Shown here: positions 18,095 through 25,985 of the stretch, in pieces
Layout of the letters: every line of letters begins with the position of its first letter
How positions within the stretch are numbered: position 1 is the first letter of the stretch
Assembly: GCA_002436065.1 (NCBI GenBank)
Contig: DIXP01000008.1
Span: forward strand, 133,068 to 197,067
Direction: 5' to 3'
Length of the DNA: 64,000 bases
DNA from: Chloroflexi bacterium UBA6077
Lineage (GTDB): Bacteria; Chloroflexota; UBA6077
Notes under the pieces: generated by a model
The model's database searches: none
The model's input: the letters and a program-made list of their open reading frames with translations, nothing else
Told to the model about the DNA's origin: nothing
Program-made: the position numbers and the translations under genes

Positions 18095-18365
18095 AGGAAT
18101 TGATGGAGCGCGCGGCCCCCACTTGCGGTGGGGGGCATTCAAGTTGTGCTGGCCAGGATTGGAGTGCTGAGCAACAACCCTTCGTTGCTCTATATGCCTT
18201 CCTACCTGGACAGCGAGCTCCAGGAGAGAAAGCCGCGCATCTGGCCGATCGTCAACTCCATACACAACCCCGATGCTCCGCAAGCTCAGTGCCCTGATCG
18301 AGTCGGACCCTGAGCCTGTCTCTATTCCTACGAAGTCGATATCACACGAAGAGGTATTGAGATGA
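18091..18365 (+). pseudogene. small coupled gene broken by two apparent +1 frameshifts
   Basis: A TTG at 18091 follows GGAGG (18081-18085) and overlaps the previous stop (TTGA). Reading runs MKELMERAAPTCGG, then must skip one base in the G6 run at 18130-18135 to continue IQVVLARIGVLSNNPSLLY. It must skip one more base near 18282 to continue KLSALIESDPEPVS and end at TGA 18363-18365, overlapping the next ATG as ATGA. The length, 275 nt, is 91 codons plus two bases. All three segments look coding. No family is recognised. The frameshifts may be real decay or sequence errors. Confidence 0.5.
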
Positions 18366-19522
18366 CAGAGCCCAAACTGTGGGGCTACGCTAGACCCGAC
18401 GGGCAAATCGGGATCCGCAACTATGTGGCCATTGTGGCCGTGATGGACAACTCCTGTCCCACGGCCCGTCGCGTTGCTTCCGCGGTTAGGGGAGCGGTGC
18501 CGGTGGCACCGGGCGCAGGCCGGGGTCTGGTTGGCATCGACCTCGAGCAGCACTTCCGGACACTCATCGGAATAGGTAGCAGTCCCAACGTCTATGGTGC
18601 AGTCGTCATCAGCCTGGAACCCAAGACCGCTAAGGTTGTCGCCGACGGCATCGCCAGGACGGGCCGACCGGTGGAAGTGCTGGCTTTGGAAGAGGTGGGC
18701 GGTACAGTGAAGGCCACCGAACTCGCCACCCGGGCTGCCATAGAGATGCTAGCTATGGCGGGCAAGCTGCCCCGCGTCCCGTTGCCATGGTCGGAGCTAA
18801 TCGTTGGGCTAGAATGTGGGGGGTCCGATGGCAGTTCGGGCATGGTTTCCAACCCCGTTACGGGGATGGTGGCGGACCGGGTGGTTGCCCGTGGCGGCAC
18901 GGTGATCCTGAGTGAGACCCTGGAAATCCTCGGCGGAGAGCACCTGCTGGCGCCGAGAGCGAAGAACGAAGAGGTAGCGAGCCAGCTAGTTGCTGCAGTG
19001 GACGCAGTCGTGGCCTACGCCAAAGAGCTAGGCATAGACGTGATGGGAACCAACCCCGCTCCCGACAACATAGCCGGAGGTCTCTCCACCATCGAGGAAA
19101 AAGCCCTGGGCGCAATCAAGAAAGGGGGATCCACAACACTGAACGAGGTGGTGGGATATGGCATCCGACCCAGAGAAAAGGGCCTGGTCTTTATGGATGC
19201 CCCGGCACCTGGGCTGGAGAATCTGACGGCCCTGTCCGCCGCTGGGACCCACCTGATCATCTTCTCCACGGGCAAGGGAAACCCGGCGGCAAGCCCAATC
19301 TGCCCCACCATCAAGGTATCGGGCAACCCTTACACCACTAAGAAGCTCAGAGACAACCTGGACGTGGACCTCTCACCGGTGATCGTCGAGGGTATGCCCA
19401 TGGAGGAAGCGGCTAGAATCCTGGAGGATGAGCTTGTCGCCGTCTGTGATGGAAAGCAGGTCAGGGCCGAGATCCTCGGCGAGGTAGAGACCGCCATCAG
19501 CCGCTTGCTGCAAAGCCTGTAG
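18362..19522 (+). CDS. UxaA-type lyase, large subunit
   Basis: A 386-residue protein of the altronate/galactarate dehydratase C-terminal family, which also contains SuyB of (R)-sulfolactate sulfo-lyase. Landmarks are GYARPDGQIGIRNYVAIV, HFRTLIGIGSSPNVYG, GLECGGSDGSSGMVSNP, ETLEILGGEHLL, GTNPAPDNIAGGLSTIEEK and IFSTGKGNP. With the SAF-domain subunit at 16790 it would form a complete lyase that removes water or sulfite from a 2-hydroxyacid. The substrate cannot be decided from sequence. The ATG overlaps the preceding frameshifted frame by 4 nt. Confidence 0.86.
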   Translation: MTEPKLWGYARPDGQIGIRNYVAIVAVMDNSCPTARRVASAVRGAVPVAPGAGRGLVGIDLEQHFRTLIGIGSSPNVYGAVVISLEPKTAKVVADGIARTGRPVEVLALEEVGGTVKATELATRAAIEMLAMAGKLPRVPLPWSELIVGLECGGSDGSSGMVSNPVTGMVADRVVARGGTVILSETLEILGGEHLLAPRAKNEEVASQLVAAVDAVVAYAKELGIDVMGTNPAPDNIAGGLSTIEEKALGAIKKGGSTTLNEVVGYGIRPREKGLVFMDAPAPGLENLTALSAAGTHLIIFSTGKGNPAASPICPTIKVSGNPYTTKKLRDNLDVDLSPVIVEGMPMEEAARILEDELVAVCDGKQVRAEILGEVETAISRLLQSL

Positions 19523-19582
19523 TATTGGCCCTCGCACGGGCTGGAGGGGAGCTGAGGGGCAATGACCGCCTGGCCATCGACC

Positions 19583-20890
19583 TCACGATCCGTTGTCCCT
19601 TCTGACTCCCCTGCTGCTTCGTGCACCGAGGGAATGAAGCCGATATCGCTCGAAACTGGCGGCGAGATGTGCCGGTAACCGCCCCCGAAGCACCGTGCCA
19701 TCCGGCGTGTGCTCCTCGGACTCCACCACGCCCTTCCGCCGGAATAGATCCACCAGCCCGCCTTCGTCGTACGGGATCCTCACCTCGATCCGAGGAGCCT
19801 GCGTGTTCAGCATCTCCTCGATGACCGACTTCAGCCGGTCGATCCCCCATCCGCGAGTGGCCGAGACAAGTACCGTGTCCGGCACCGGCTCCAGCCCCAA
19901 CGCCTCGGGTGTTAGCGCCGCCAGGGGGTCGTCCCCCACCCGTTGATCCGCTGTCAGCAGTTGGTCGGCCTTGTTCAACACGGTGACGACCGGCTTTTCC
20001 CCCAGCCCCAGGTCGCCCAGGATCCCCTTCACCACCTCCGTGGCCACCTCCGCCCGCGGGTCGGTTATGTCCACTACCAGCAGCAGCAGGTCGGCGTCCG
20101 ACAGCTCCTCCAGAGTGGCCCGGAATGCAGCTACGACGGTAGTGGGCAGCTTGGCGATGAAGCCCACAGTGTCGCTGACCAGTACCTCCTGCCCACTGGG
20201 CAGCTCAAGCAGTCTGGTAGTCGGATCCAACGTCGCGAACAGCTTGTTCGCCACCTCCACCGAGCTGCCGGTCAGCCAGTTCAGCAGCGTGGACTTTCCC
20301 ACGTTGGTGTACCCCACCAACGCCACCAGAGGTAGCCGCCTGGCTTGCCGTGACGTCCGCTGCACCTTCCGTTGCGTCCGGATCCCCTCTATCTCCTTCT
20401 CCAACTTGGTTATCCGCTGCCGGACCCTCCGGCGATCGAACTCCAGCTTCGTCTCACCCGGGCCTCGCGTGCCCACGCCACCGCCAAGCCTGGATAGCTG
20501 AGTCCCCTTGCCGACCAGTCGCGGCAGCATGTACCTGTTCTGCGCCAGCTCCACCTGCACGCGCCCCTCGTGGGTGTGAGCGCGAGCAGCAAAGATGTCC
20601 AGGATCAGCAGAGTCCGGTCAATCACCCTGACCCCCAGCACCTCCTCCAGCTCCTGCTGAACCTGGGGCCGCAGCTCATCGTCGAAGATCACCATGTCGG
20701 CGCCCGTCTCTTGCGTGAGCTGCACCAGCTCTTCCAGCTTGCCCTTGCCTATGTAGTGCCGCCGGTGGGGCTCATCCATCTTCTGGGTGATCCTGGCCAC
20801 CGTGTCCACGCCTGCGCTGTCGGCCAACTGCTCCAACTCGTCCAGCGACGCCGACAGGTCCATCTTAGCCCGAGGGAGCTGCAGCCCCAC
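19583..20890 (-). CDS. hflX: ribosome-associated GTPase HflX
   Basis: A GTPase that splits stalled or stress-inactivated 70S ribosomes. It has the N-terminal domain (HRRHYIGKGKLEEL, RVIDRTLLILDIFAARAHTHEG) and the linker GGVGTRGPGETKLEFDRRR. The G domain shows G1 GYTNVGKST, G3 DTVGF, G4 NKAD and G5 SATRG. The nearest usual start is GTG 20890, but the family-conserved AILVGLQLP begins just upstream. The frame stays open to a TAA at 20962-20960. An AGGAGG (20973-20968) sits 8 nt before ATC at 20959, so the true start may be that rare codon. Confidence 0.93.
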   Translation of the reverse strand: MGLQLPRAKMDLSASLDELEQLADSAGVDTVARITQKMDEPHRRHYIGKGKLEELVQLTQETGADMVIFDDELRPQVQQELEEVLGVRVIDRTLLILDIFAARAHTHEGRVQVELAQNRYMLPRLVGKGTQLSRLGGGVGTRGPGETKLEFDRRRVRQRITKLEKEIEGIRTQRKVQRTSRQARRLPLVALVGYTNVGKSTLLNWLTGSSVEVANKLFATLDPTTRLLELPSGQEVLVSDTVGFIAKLPTTVVAAFRATLEELSDADLLLLVVDITDPRAEVATEVVKGILGDLGLGEKPVVTVLNKADQLLTADQRVGDDPLAALTPEALGLEPVPDTVLVSATRGWGIDRLKSVIEEMLNTQAPRIEVRIPYDEGGLVDLFRRKGVVESEEHTPDGTVLRGRLPAHLAASFERYRLHSLGARSSRGVRRDNGS

Positions 20891-21013
20891 CAGGATAGCC
20901 TTTTCCCGCTGGCCAGCTACCTGCGCCGGCTGTTTCCGATGTCCATCTTCCCTCTCGATTTAGACCACCTCCTCAGATTCGCGACTGCGAGCAGCTCCAC
21001 AGCAAGAACCCAA

Positions 21014-21069
21014 CCGCCCTCTTCGCCGGTACGGGATGCGGCACTGCCGAATACCGAAGAAGAGGGCGG
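21014..21069 (-). terminator. hairpin downstream of the aminotransferase gene
   Basis: An 11-bp stem (21014-21024 with 21059-21069, CCGCCCTCTTC) encloses a second short stem (CGGTA/TACCG). It lies 25 nt past the stop of the minus-strand gene ending at 21095. No strong T-tract follows. Confidence 0.5.
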
Positions 21070-21094
21070 CCAATCCTGCCTGTACTCTGCGTCC

Positions 21095-22285
21095 CTACTT
21101 TAGGCTCTTCAGCCTCTGCATCGCCTCGTCCAGCCTGTCGTCCGGCGTGGTGACGGAGATGCGGAACCATCCTTCGCCCGAAGGCCCGAAGCCCACGCCC
21201 GGTGTCACCCACACCGCCAGCTCGTCCAGCAGCTTCAGGGAGAACTCCAACGACGTGTACTGCTTGGGCACCCGCGCCCAGATGTAGAGGCTCGCCCTGG
21301 GGGTCGGAGCATGGATCCCGATCTCCCTCAGGACGGACAGCACGTAGTCTCGACGGCGCTGGTAGATCAGATTCCGATCCGGAAGCCACGACTGGTCCCC
21401 TGTCAACGCCGTGATGCCGGCGTACTGCACGGCCTGGAAGATGCCGCTGTCCACGTTGGTCTTGACCCTGCCCAGGGCTGACACGGCCGAGCCGTTCCCG
21501 ACCATCATGCCGATGCGCCACCCTGTCATATTGTAGGTCTTGGACAGAGAATGGAACTCGACACCCACCTCCTTGGCGCCCGGCAGCTGCAAGAAGCTGG
21601 GGGCCACATAGCCATCGTAGCATACGTCGGAGTAGGCATTGTCGTGGCACACGAGCAGGTTGTGCTGGTTGGCGAAGGCGATGACCTTCTCGAAGAACTC
21701 CATCGGCGCGATCGCGCTGGTGGGATTGTTGGGGTAGTTGATCCACAGCACGCGGGCCTTCTCCAGCACCGAGGCAGGTATGGCATCCAGGTCGGGCAGG
21801 AAGTCGTTCTCCTCCAACAGCGGCATGTAGTGGGCAGTGCCGCCGGCCAGCATCGTGCCGATACTGTACACGGGATAGCCCGGATCCGGCACGAGGGCCA
21901 CATCCCCGGGGTCGATGTAGGCGAGGGCGATGTTGAAGATGCCCTCCTTGGATCCTATGAGCGGCACAACCTCGTTGTCGGGATGCAACTCCACCCCGAA
22001 CCGCTTCTGGTACCAACTCGCCACGGCCTTCCTCAACTCCGGCAGTCCGTAGTAGTCGGGGTATCGATGGTTCGCCGGTATCTCGGCCGTTCGCTTCAAC
22101 TCCCCCACGATGTAGTCGGGCGTTGGGAGGTCGGGGTCGCCGATGCCGAGGCTAACCACGTCGAAACCCGCTGCCCGCTTCGCGGCAATCCGCCGGTCCG
22201 CCTCCGCAAAGAGGTACGGGGGGAGGTTCGCGATCCTATTCGCAGCTCTGAACACCCTTGCTCCTGACCCGTCTGCTGCCACCAT
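21095..22285 (-). CDS. dapL: LL-diaminopimelate aminotransferase-like class I aminotransferase
   Basis: A PLP enzyme, probably converting tetrahydrodipicolinate to LL-diaminopimelate for lysine and cell-wall synthesis. The 396-residue protein shows VVSLGIGDPDLPTPDYI, HRYPDYYGLPELRKAVA, LIGSKEGIFNIALAYI and NYPNNPTSA. The PLP Lys is in SLSKTYNMTGWRIG and the carboxylate Arg in GWFRIS. The SKEG and YPDYYGLP segments point to DapL-type rather than aspartate aminotransferase, but related class I enzymes can look alike. ATG 22285 is assumed. Confidence 0.82.
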   Translation of the reverse strand: MVAADGSGARVFRAANRIANLPPYLFAEADRRIAAKRAAGFDVVSLGIGDPDLPTPDYIVGELKRTAEIPANHRYPDYYGLPELRKAVASWYQKRFGVELHPDNEVVPLIGSKEGIFNIALAYIDPGDVALVPDPGYPVYSIGTMLAGGTAHYMPLLEENDFLPDLDAIPASVLEKARVLWINYPNNPTSAIAPMEFFEKVIAFANQHNLLVCHDNAYSDVCYDGYVAPSFLQLPGAKEVGVEFHSLSKTYNMTGWRIGMMVGNGSAVSALGRVKTNVDSGIFQAVQYAGITALTGDQSWLPDRNLIYQRRRDYVLSVLREIGIHAPTPRASLYIWARVPKQYTSLEFSLKLLDELAVWVTPGVGFGPSGEGWFRISVTTPDDRLDEAMQRLKSLK

Positions 22286-22485
22286 CTACTTTCTACTCCT
22301 CCAGATGAATCTACTGCTCCACCAGGGCGGTTTCAATGCGTACTCCATAGTAGTGCAGGGCCCTGTGCCCTGCCACCCGTTGGTTCTGATTGGTGTCATC
22401 CTGGGCGACAGCGAAGGATCTCCTGTTTCGGGTAGTCGCCTCCATCCCCTCAGTGTGGCAGCACCATCGCCGCGGTGTCAGCGCA
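22286..22485. repeat. gap with a REP-like palindrome
   Basis: A palindrome GTGCAGGGCCCTGTGCCCTG with flanking CCACCCG lies at 22353-22379. It is related to the arms at 30397-30426 and 30556-30588. The rest of the gap shows no gene. Confidence 0.5.
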
Positions 22486-22641
22486 CTAGTGCTTTGCCAA
22501 ACTGGTTTCGATAGGCCGCCAACCGGCGGCCTATGCTGGGAGCGCGGGCGGCTCGCCCGCCAGTCCCTCGTGCGGGCGAGCCGCCCGCGCTCCCAGCAGG
22601 CGGCTTCGCCGCCTACTAAAACTAGTCTGGTCGTGTACTAG
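22486..22641. mobile_element. MITE-like hairpin element, copy 1
   Basis: About 155 bp. A 61-bp near-perfect central palindrome (22536-22596, arms CTGGGAGCGCGGGCGGC...) is flanked by two smaller hairpins (GGCCGCC/GGCGGCC and GGCGGCTTCGCCGCC) and imperfect terminal repeats beginning CTAGT. It is about 95% identical by eye to the element at 25788-25938, in opposite orientation. Its outer CTAG carries the TAG stop of miaA (22640-22638). There is no coding capacity, so any movement would depend on an outside transposase. Confidence 0.7.
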
Positions 22642-23594
22642 CCGCTTACTCCCAGATACCGCTCCACCACCCCCACCACCTGCTCCGCCAGCCCGGGGCC
22701 ATTCTCAAACCACTGCAGCTGAGGCTGCCTCCGGAACCAGACGTACTGACGGCGGGCAAACGCGTGTGTCGTCTCCTTCATCCGCCGAAGCCCCTCGTCC
22801 AGCGACACCTGCCCCTGCACAACCGAGACCGCCTCGCGATACACCAGCCCGGCCAGTGGCGGCAGTGAGGGGGCGTACCCCATATCGAGCACCCGCCTGG
22901 TCTCCTCCAGCAGGCCGTCGCTCAGCTGCTGCTCCAACCGCAGGTCGATCCGCTCGTACAGCCTCTCCCGCTCGGTGGTGATCGCTATATGCAGGGCCGG
23001 AAGCGGCTCGCCGCGGCGCCTCCCCACGTCGGAGAAGGGGCTGCCCGTCACCCGCTGCACCTCCAGCGCCCGAATGACCCTCCTCACGTTGGTGGCCGCG
23101 ATCTGGTCGGCACCCGCGGGGTCCACGTCACGCAGCCGCTGATGGAGTCTCTCGTGCCCGTGCAGCCGCGCGTACTCCTCCATCTCCTGCCTGAAGGCAG
23201 CCTGAGGAGCTACCTGCGGGATCTCCAGCCTCTCGATCACAGCCTCCACGTAGTGGGGGCTTCCCCCCACCATGAAGGCCACCTTCCCGCTCCGCGCCAA
23301 ATCCAACAGGATTCGGTCGGCGTCCTCCTTAAAGGCGGCTACGGAATAGGCATCATCAGGATGGACGATGTCGATCAGGTGATGCGGAACCGCGGCCTGC
23401 TCCGCGGGCGTGGGCTTGGCGGTGCCGATATCCAGGTATCGGTAGATCTGCCGGCTATCGGCGCTCACTATCTCGGCCCCAAGCCTGGGGGCCAGTTCGA
23501 GCGCGACCGCCGACTTGCCCACCGCGGTGGGACCTGTTATGACGACTATAGGTGGGAAAAGGGTGTTGCCTGTTTGCACTGGTAACCTCCCCAT
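22638..23594 (-). CDS. miaA: tRNA dimethylallyltransferase
   Basis: Adds a dimethylallyl group to A37 of tRNAs reading UNN codons. It has the P-loop GPTAVGKSA, DSRQIYRYLDIGTAKPT and HHLIDIVHPDD, the substrate-binding VGGSPHYVEA, NVRRVIRALEV and the C-terminal FARRQYVWFR. The ATG at 23594 (MGRLPVQ) follows GGAGG and gives 318 residues. A longer in-frame start at 23633 adds 13 residues without support. The stop codon falls within the terminal repeat of the adjoining MITE-like element. Confidence 0.93.
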   Translation of the reverse strand: MGRLPVQTGNTLFPPIVVITGPTAVGKSAVALELAPRLGAEIVSADSRQIYRYLDIGTAKPTPAEQAAVPHHLIDIVHPDDAYSVAAFKEDADRILLDLARSGKVAFMVGGSPHYVEAVIERLEIPQVAPQAAFRQEMEEYARLHGHERLHQRLRDVDPAGADQIAATNVRRVIRALEVQRVTGSPFSDVGRRRGEPLPALHIAITTERERLYERIDLRLEQQLSDGLLEETRRVLDMGYAPSLPPLAGLVYREAVSVVQGQVSLDEGLRRMKETTHAFARRQYVWFRRQPQLQWFENGPGLAEQVVGVVERYLGVSG

Positions 23595-23738
23595 ATTTTC
23601 CCACACCTCCAACCCCAATGTCACGACAGCCAAGTGCTACAATGGAGATGTCTGGAAGCGATGGGTCACAGGCAGCTATGCAGCATGCATGGCAGATGCC
23701 TGCGCCGCGGCAGATGTCAGTTTGGAGGGCAGGCTGAA

Positions 23739-24701
23739 ATGGCAAAGGGCAACGCCCCATCCCGTGCGGTCGCCATCGACCTGGGAGGAACCAGGTTCAG
23801 GGTGGCCGTGGGCACCGACGAGGGTCTTCTCGAATGGCGGGTGTCCCGCGCCACCGAGGTGGAGCAGGGCCGAGGCGCTGTGCTCGAGCGCATCTTCGCC
23901 ACTGTGGACGAAGCCCTAGCCACTGTATCCAATCGGGCAACGATCCAGGGAATCGGCATCGGCGCCCCCGGTCCCCTCGACCCCTGGACCGGCGTGGTCT
24001 TCAACCCCCCCAACCTCCCGGGCTGGGATGATACCCCCTTGAAAGTCCTCTTCGAGAGCCGGTTCGGCCTCCGAACGACGGTGAACAACGATGCCAACCT
24101 GGCGGCAGTGGGAGAACACCGATACGGGGCCGGAAGGGGTTTCGCCCACCTGGTCTACGTGACGGTCAGTACCGGCATCGGGGGAGGGGTGATTGTGGAC
24201 AACCAACTGCTGCTCGGGCAGTGCGGCTTCGCAGGAGAGGTGGGCCACATGACCATCGACATGGATGGTCCCCCCTGTCCCTGCGGAAACGTGGGTTGCC
24301 TCGAAACCCTGGCTTCAGGCACCGCGATAGCACGCCAGGCCAGGCAGTTCGTCGCTGCCGGAGCGGAGACGAGCCTCGCCCAGCTGTCGCTTCAGGAGAT
24401 CACCGGCAAGTCCGTCTCCCAGGCCGCCGATGAGGGAGACGCCCTCGCTCGAAGGATCCTGCACGAAGCCGGGGTAGCCCTCGGGGTTGGGATGGTGAAC
24501 ATCTCCCACCTATTCAACCCCCAGCTGGTAATCCTTGGAGGGGGCGTCAGCAACTCCGGAGAAGTGCTCTGGGAACCGATGCGGCAGACCCTGCGAACCC
24601 GCGCCCTTACCGCCTGCCAGAGGGGCCTGGAGATAGTCCCGGCCGCCCTGGGCGACGACGCCGGAATCTTCGGCGCCCTAGCCACGGTGATCCCGACATA
24701 G
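23739..24701 (+). CDS. ROK-family sugar kinase (glucokinase-like)
   Basis: A 320-residue cytoplasmic kinase, probably phosphorylating glucose or an N-acetylated or related hexose. It has the ATP-binding AIDLGGTRFRVAV, GIGAPGPLD, the catalytic NNDANLAAVGEH and STGIGGGVI. The ROK zinc motif GHMTIDMDGPPCPCGNVGC supplies His and three Cys. LVILGGGVS lies near the end. ATG 23739 follows GGAGGGC. An upstream in-frame extension to 23634 has no family similarity. It lies between miaA and a polyprenyl synthase and is not obviously linked to either. Confidence 0.88.
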   Translation: MAKGNAPSRAVAIDLGGTRFRVAVGTDEGLLEWRVSRATEVEQGRGAVLERIFATVDEALATVSNRATIQGIGIGAPGPLDPWTGVVFNPPNLPGWDDTPLKVLFESRFGLRTTVNNDANLAAVGEHRYGAGRGFAHLVYVTVSTGIGGGVIVDNQLLLGQCGFAGEVGHMTIDMDGPPCPCGNVGCLETLASGTAIARQARQFVAAGAETSLAQLSLQEITGKSVSQAADEGDALARRILHEAGVALGVGMVNISHLFNPQLVILGGGVSNSGEVLWEPMRQTLRTRALTACQRGLEIVPAALGDDAGIFGALATVIPT

Positions 24702-24771
24702 GGGCTACGTTGCCACGGACCCGGCAGATACGGTATTCTCCCATCGACCTCCACCATGCACGAGGACAGAT

Positions 24772-25791
24772 ATGCCACTCGACGAAGCACTGATAGAGAG
24801 CATCGATGACCGGACGGCCCGTCTGATGGCCGCCTCGGATCACGCCCCGCTGCTGTACCACATGATGAAGTACCACCTGGGATGGTTGGACGAACAGCTT
24901 CGCCCCGCCCATTTCCATCCGGGCAAGCGGATCCGGCCAAGGCTCTGCTTCCTGACATGCGGAGCCACAGGCGCACCGCCGGAACGGGCGGCCGCGCCCG
25001 CCACAGCGGTAGAGCTGGTGCACAACTTCTCCCTGGTCCATGACGACATCCAGGACCGCTCCCACACCCGCCGCCATCGTCGGACGGTCTGGGACATCTG
25101 GGGAGAGGCCCAGGCAATCAATGCGGGGGATGGGCTCCTAGTGCTGGCCCAGTTGGCGCTCACTGAGGACGCGGCGACCGATCCGGCCCGCAAGCTACGG
25201 GCGCTTCAGATGATCAACAACGCCTGCCTCCTCCTGTGCGAGGGGCAATGCCTCGACCTGGACTTCGAGCGCCGCCCTTCCGTCACCCGGGATGAGTACT
25301 ACGCCATGATCGAGCGGAAGACCGGCGCCCTCCTGGAGACCTGCTGCTCCCTCGGCGCCCTCTATGGAGAAGCAGACGAGCCCACCGTCGCCGCCTACGC
25401 CCGCTTCGGCAAGTACCTGGGCCTCGCCTTCCAGGCTCAGGACGACTACCTCGGCATCTGGGGAGACCCCAAGGAAACCGGCAAACCCGCCGCGGACGAC
25501 GTCGTCAGCAAGAAGAAGGCGTTGCCGTTGGTGCGATTGCTCGAGGTTGCCGAGGGGAGGGACCGTGAGCGGCTCGGCGACATCGTCGCGCGACCCGGCC
25601 CCGCCTCCAATGAGGAGACGGCCGAGATCCTGGGGATCATGGACCGCTACCAGACGGTGGAGTTCATTGCCTCCGAGGTGGAGCGAAACACCCGGATCGC
25701 CCTGGAGGCCCTGGACTCGGCCCACCCCGCCCCGGAGTGGCACGAGGAACTCGCGTCCCTCTGCCGCAGACTGACCATTAGGCGAAGCTAG
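24772..25791 (+). CDS. polyprenyl (farnesyl/geranylgeranyl) diphosphate synthase
   Basis: A 339-residue trans-prenyltransferase that condenses IPP with an allylic diphosphate. It has the first Asp-rich motif LVHDDIQDRS, preceded by GKRIRPRLCFLTC, and the second FQAQDDYLGIWGD. GDGLLVLAQLAL and KTGALLETCCSLGA line the active-site cavity. The small residues before the first motif would allow a C15-C20 or longer product, which I cannot fix. The TAG stop (25789-25791) lies within the terminus of the second MITE-like copy. Confidence 0.88.
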   Translation: MPLDEALIESIDDRTARLMAASDHAPLLYHMMKYHLGWLDEQLRPAHFHPGKRIRPRLCFLTCGATGAPPERAAAPATAVELVHNFSLVHDDIQDRSHTRRHRRTVWDIWGEAQAINAGDGLLVLAQLALTEDAATDPARKLRALQMINNACLLLCEGQCLDLDFERRPSVTRDEYYAMIERKTGALLETCCSLGALYGEADEPTVAAYARFGKYLGLAFQAQDDYLGIWGDPKETGKPAADDVVSKKKALPLVRLLEVAEGRDRERLGDIVARPGPASNEETAEILGIMDRYQTVEFIASEVERNTRIALEALDSAHPAPEWHEELASLCRRLTIRRS

Positions 25792-25938
25792 TACTCGACC
25801 AAACTAGTTTTGGTAGGCGGCGAAGCCGCCTGCTGGGAGCGCGGGCGGCTCGCCCGCACGAGGGACTGGCGGGCGAGCCGCCCGCGCTCCCAGCATAGGC
25901 CGCCGGCCGGCGGCCTATCAAGACCAGATTGACAGTGC
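25788..25938. mobile_element. MITE-like hairpin element, copy 2
   Basis: Inverted copy of the element at 22486-22641, with the central 61-bp palindrome at 25833-25893. Its CTAGTACTCGACCA end overlaps the polyprenyl synthase stop codon exactly as copy 1 overlaps the miaA stop. The two copies enclose miaA, the ROK kinase and the polyprenyl synthase (about 3.1 kb). Confidence 0.7.
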
Positions 25939-25985
25939 CCATGATGCCTAATGATGGCGCCAATGGACAGCAAGCTGATAGCTCC

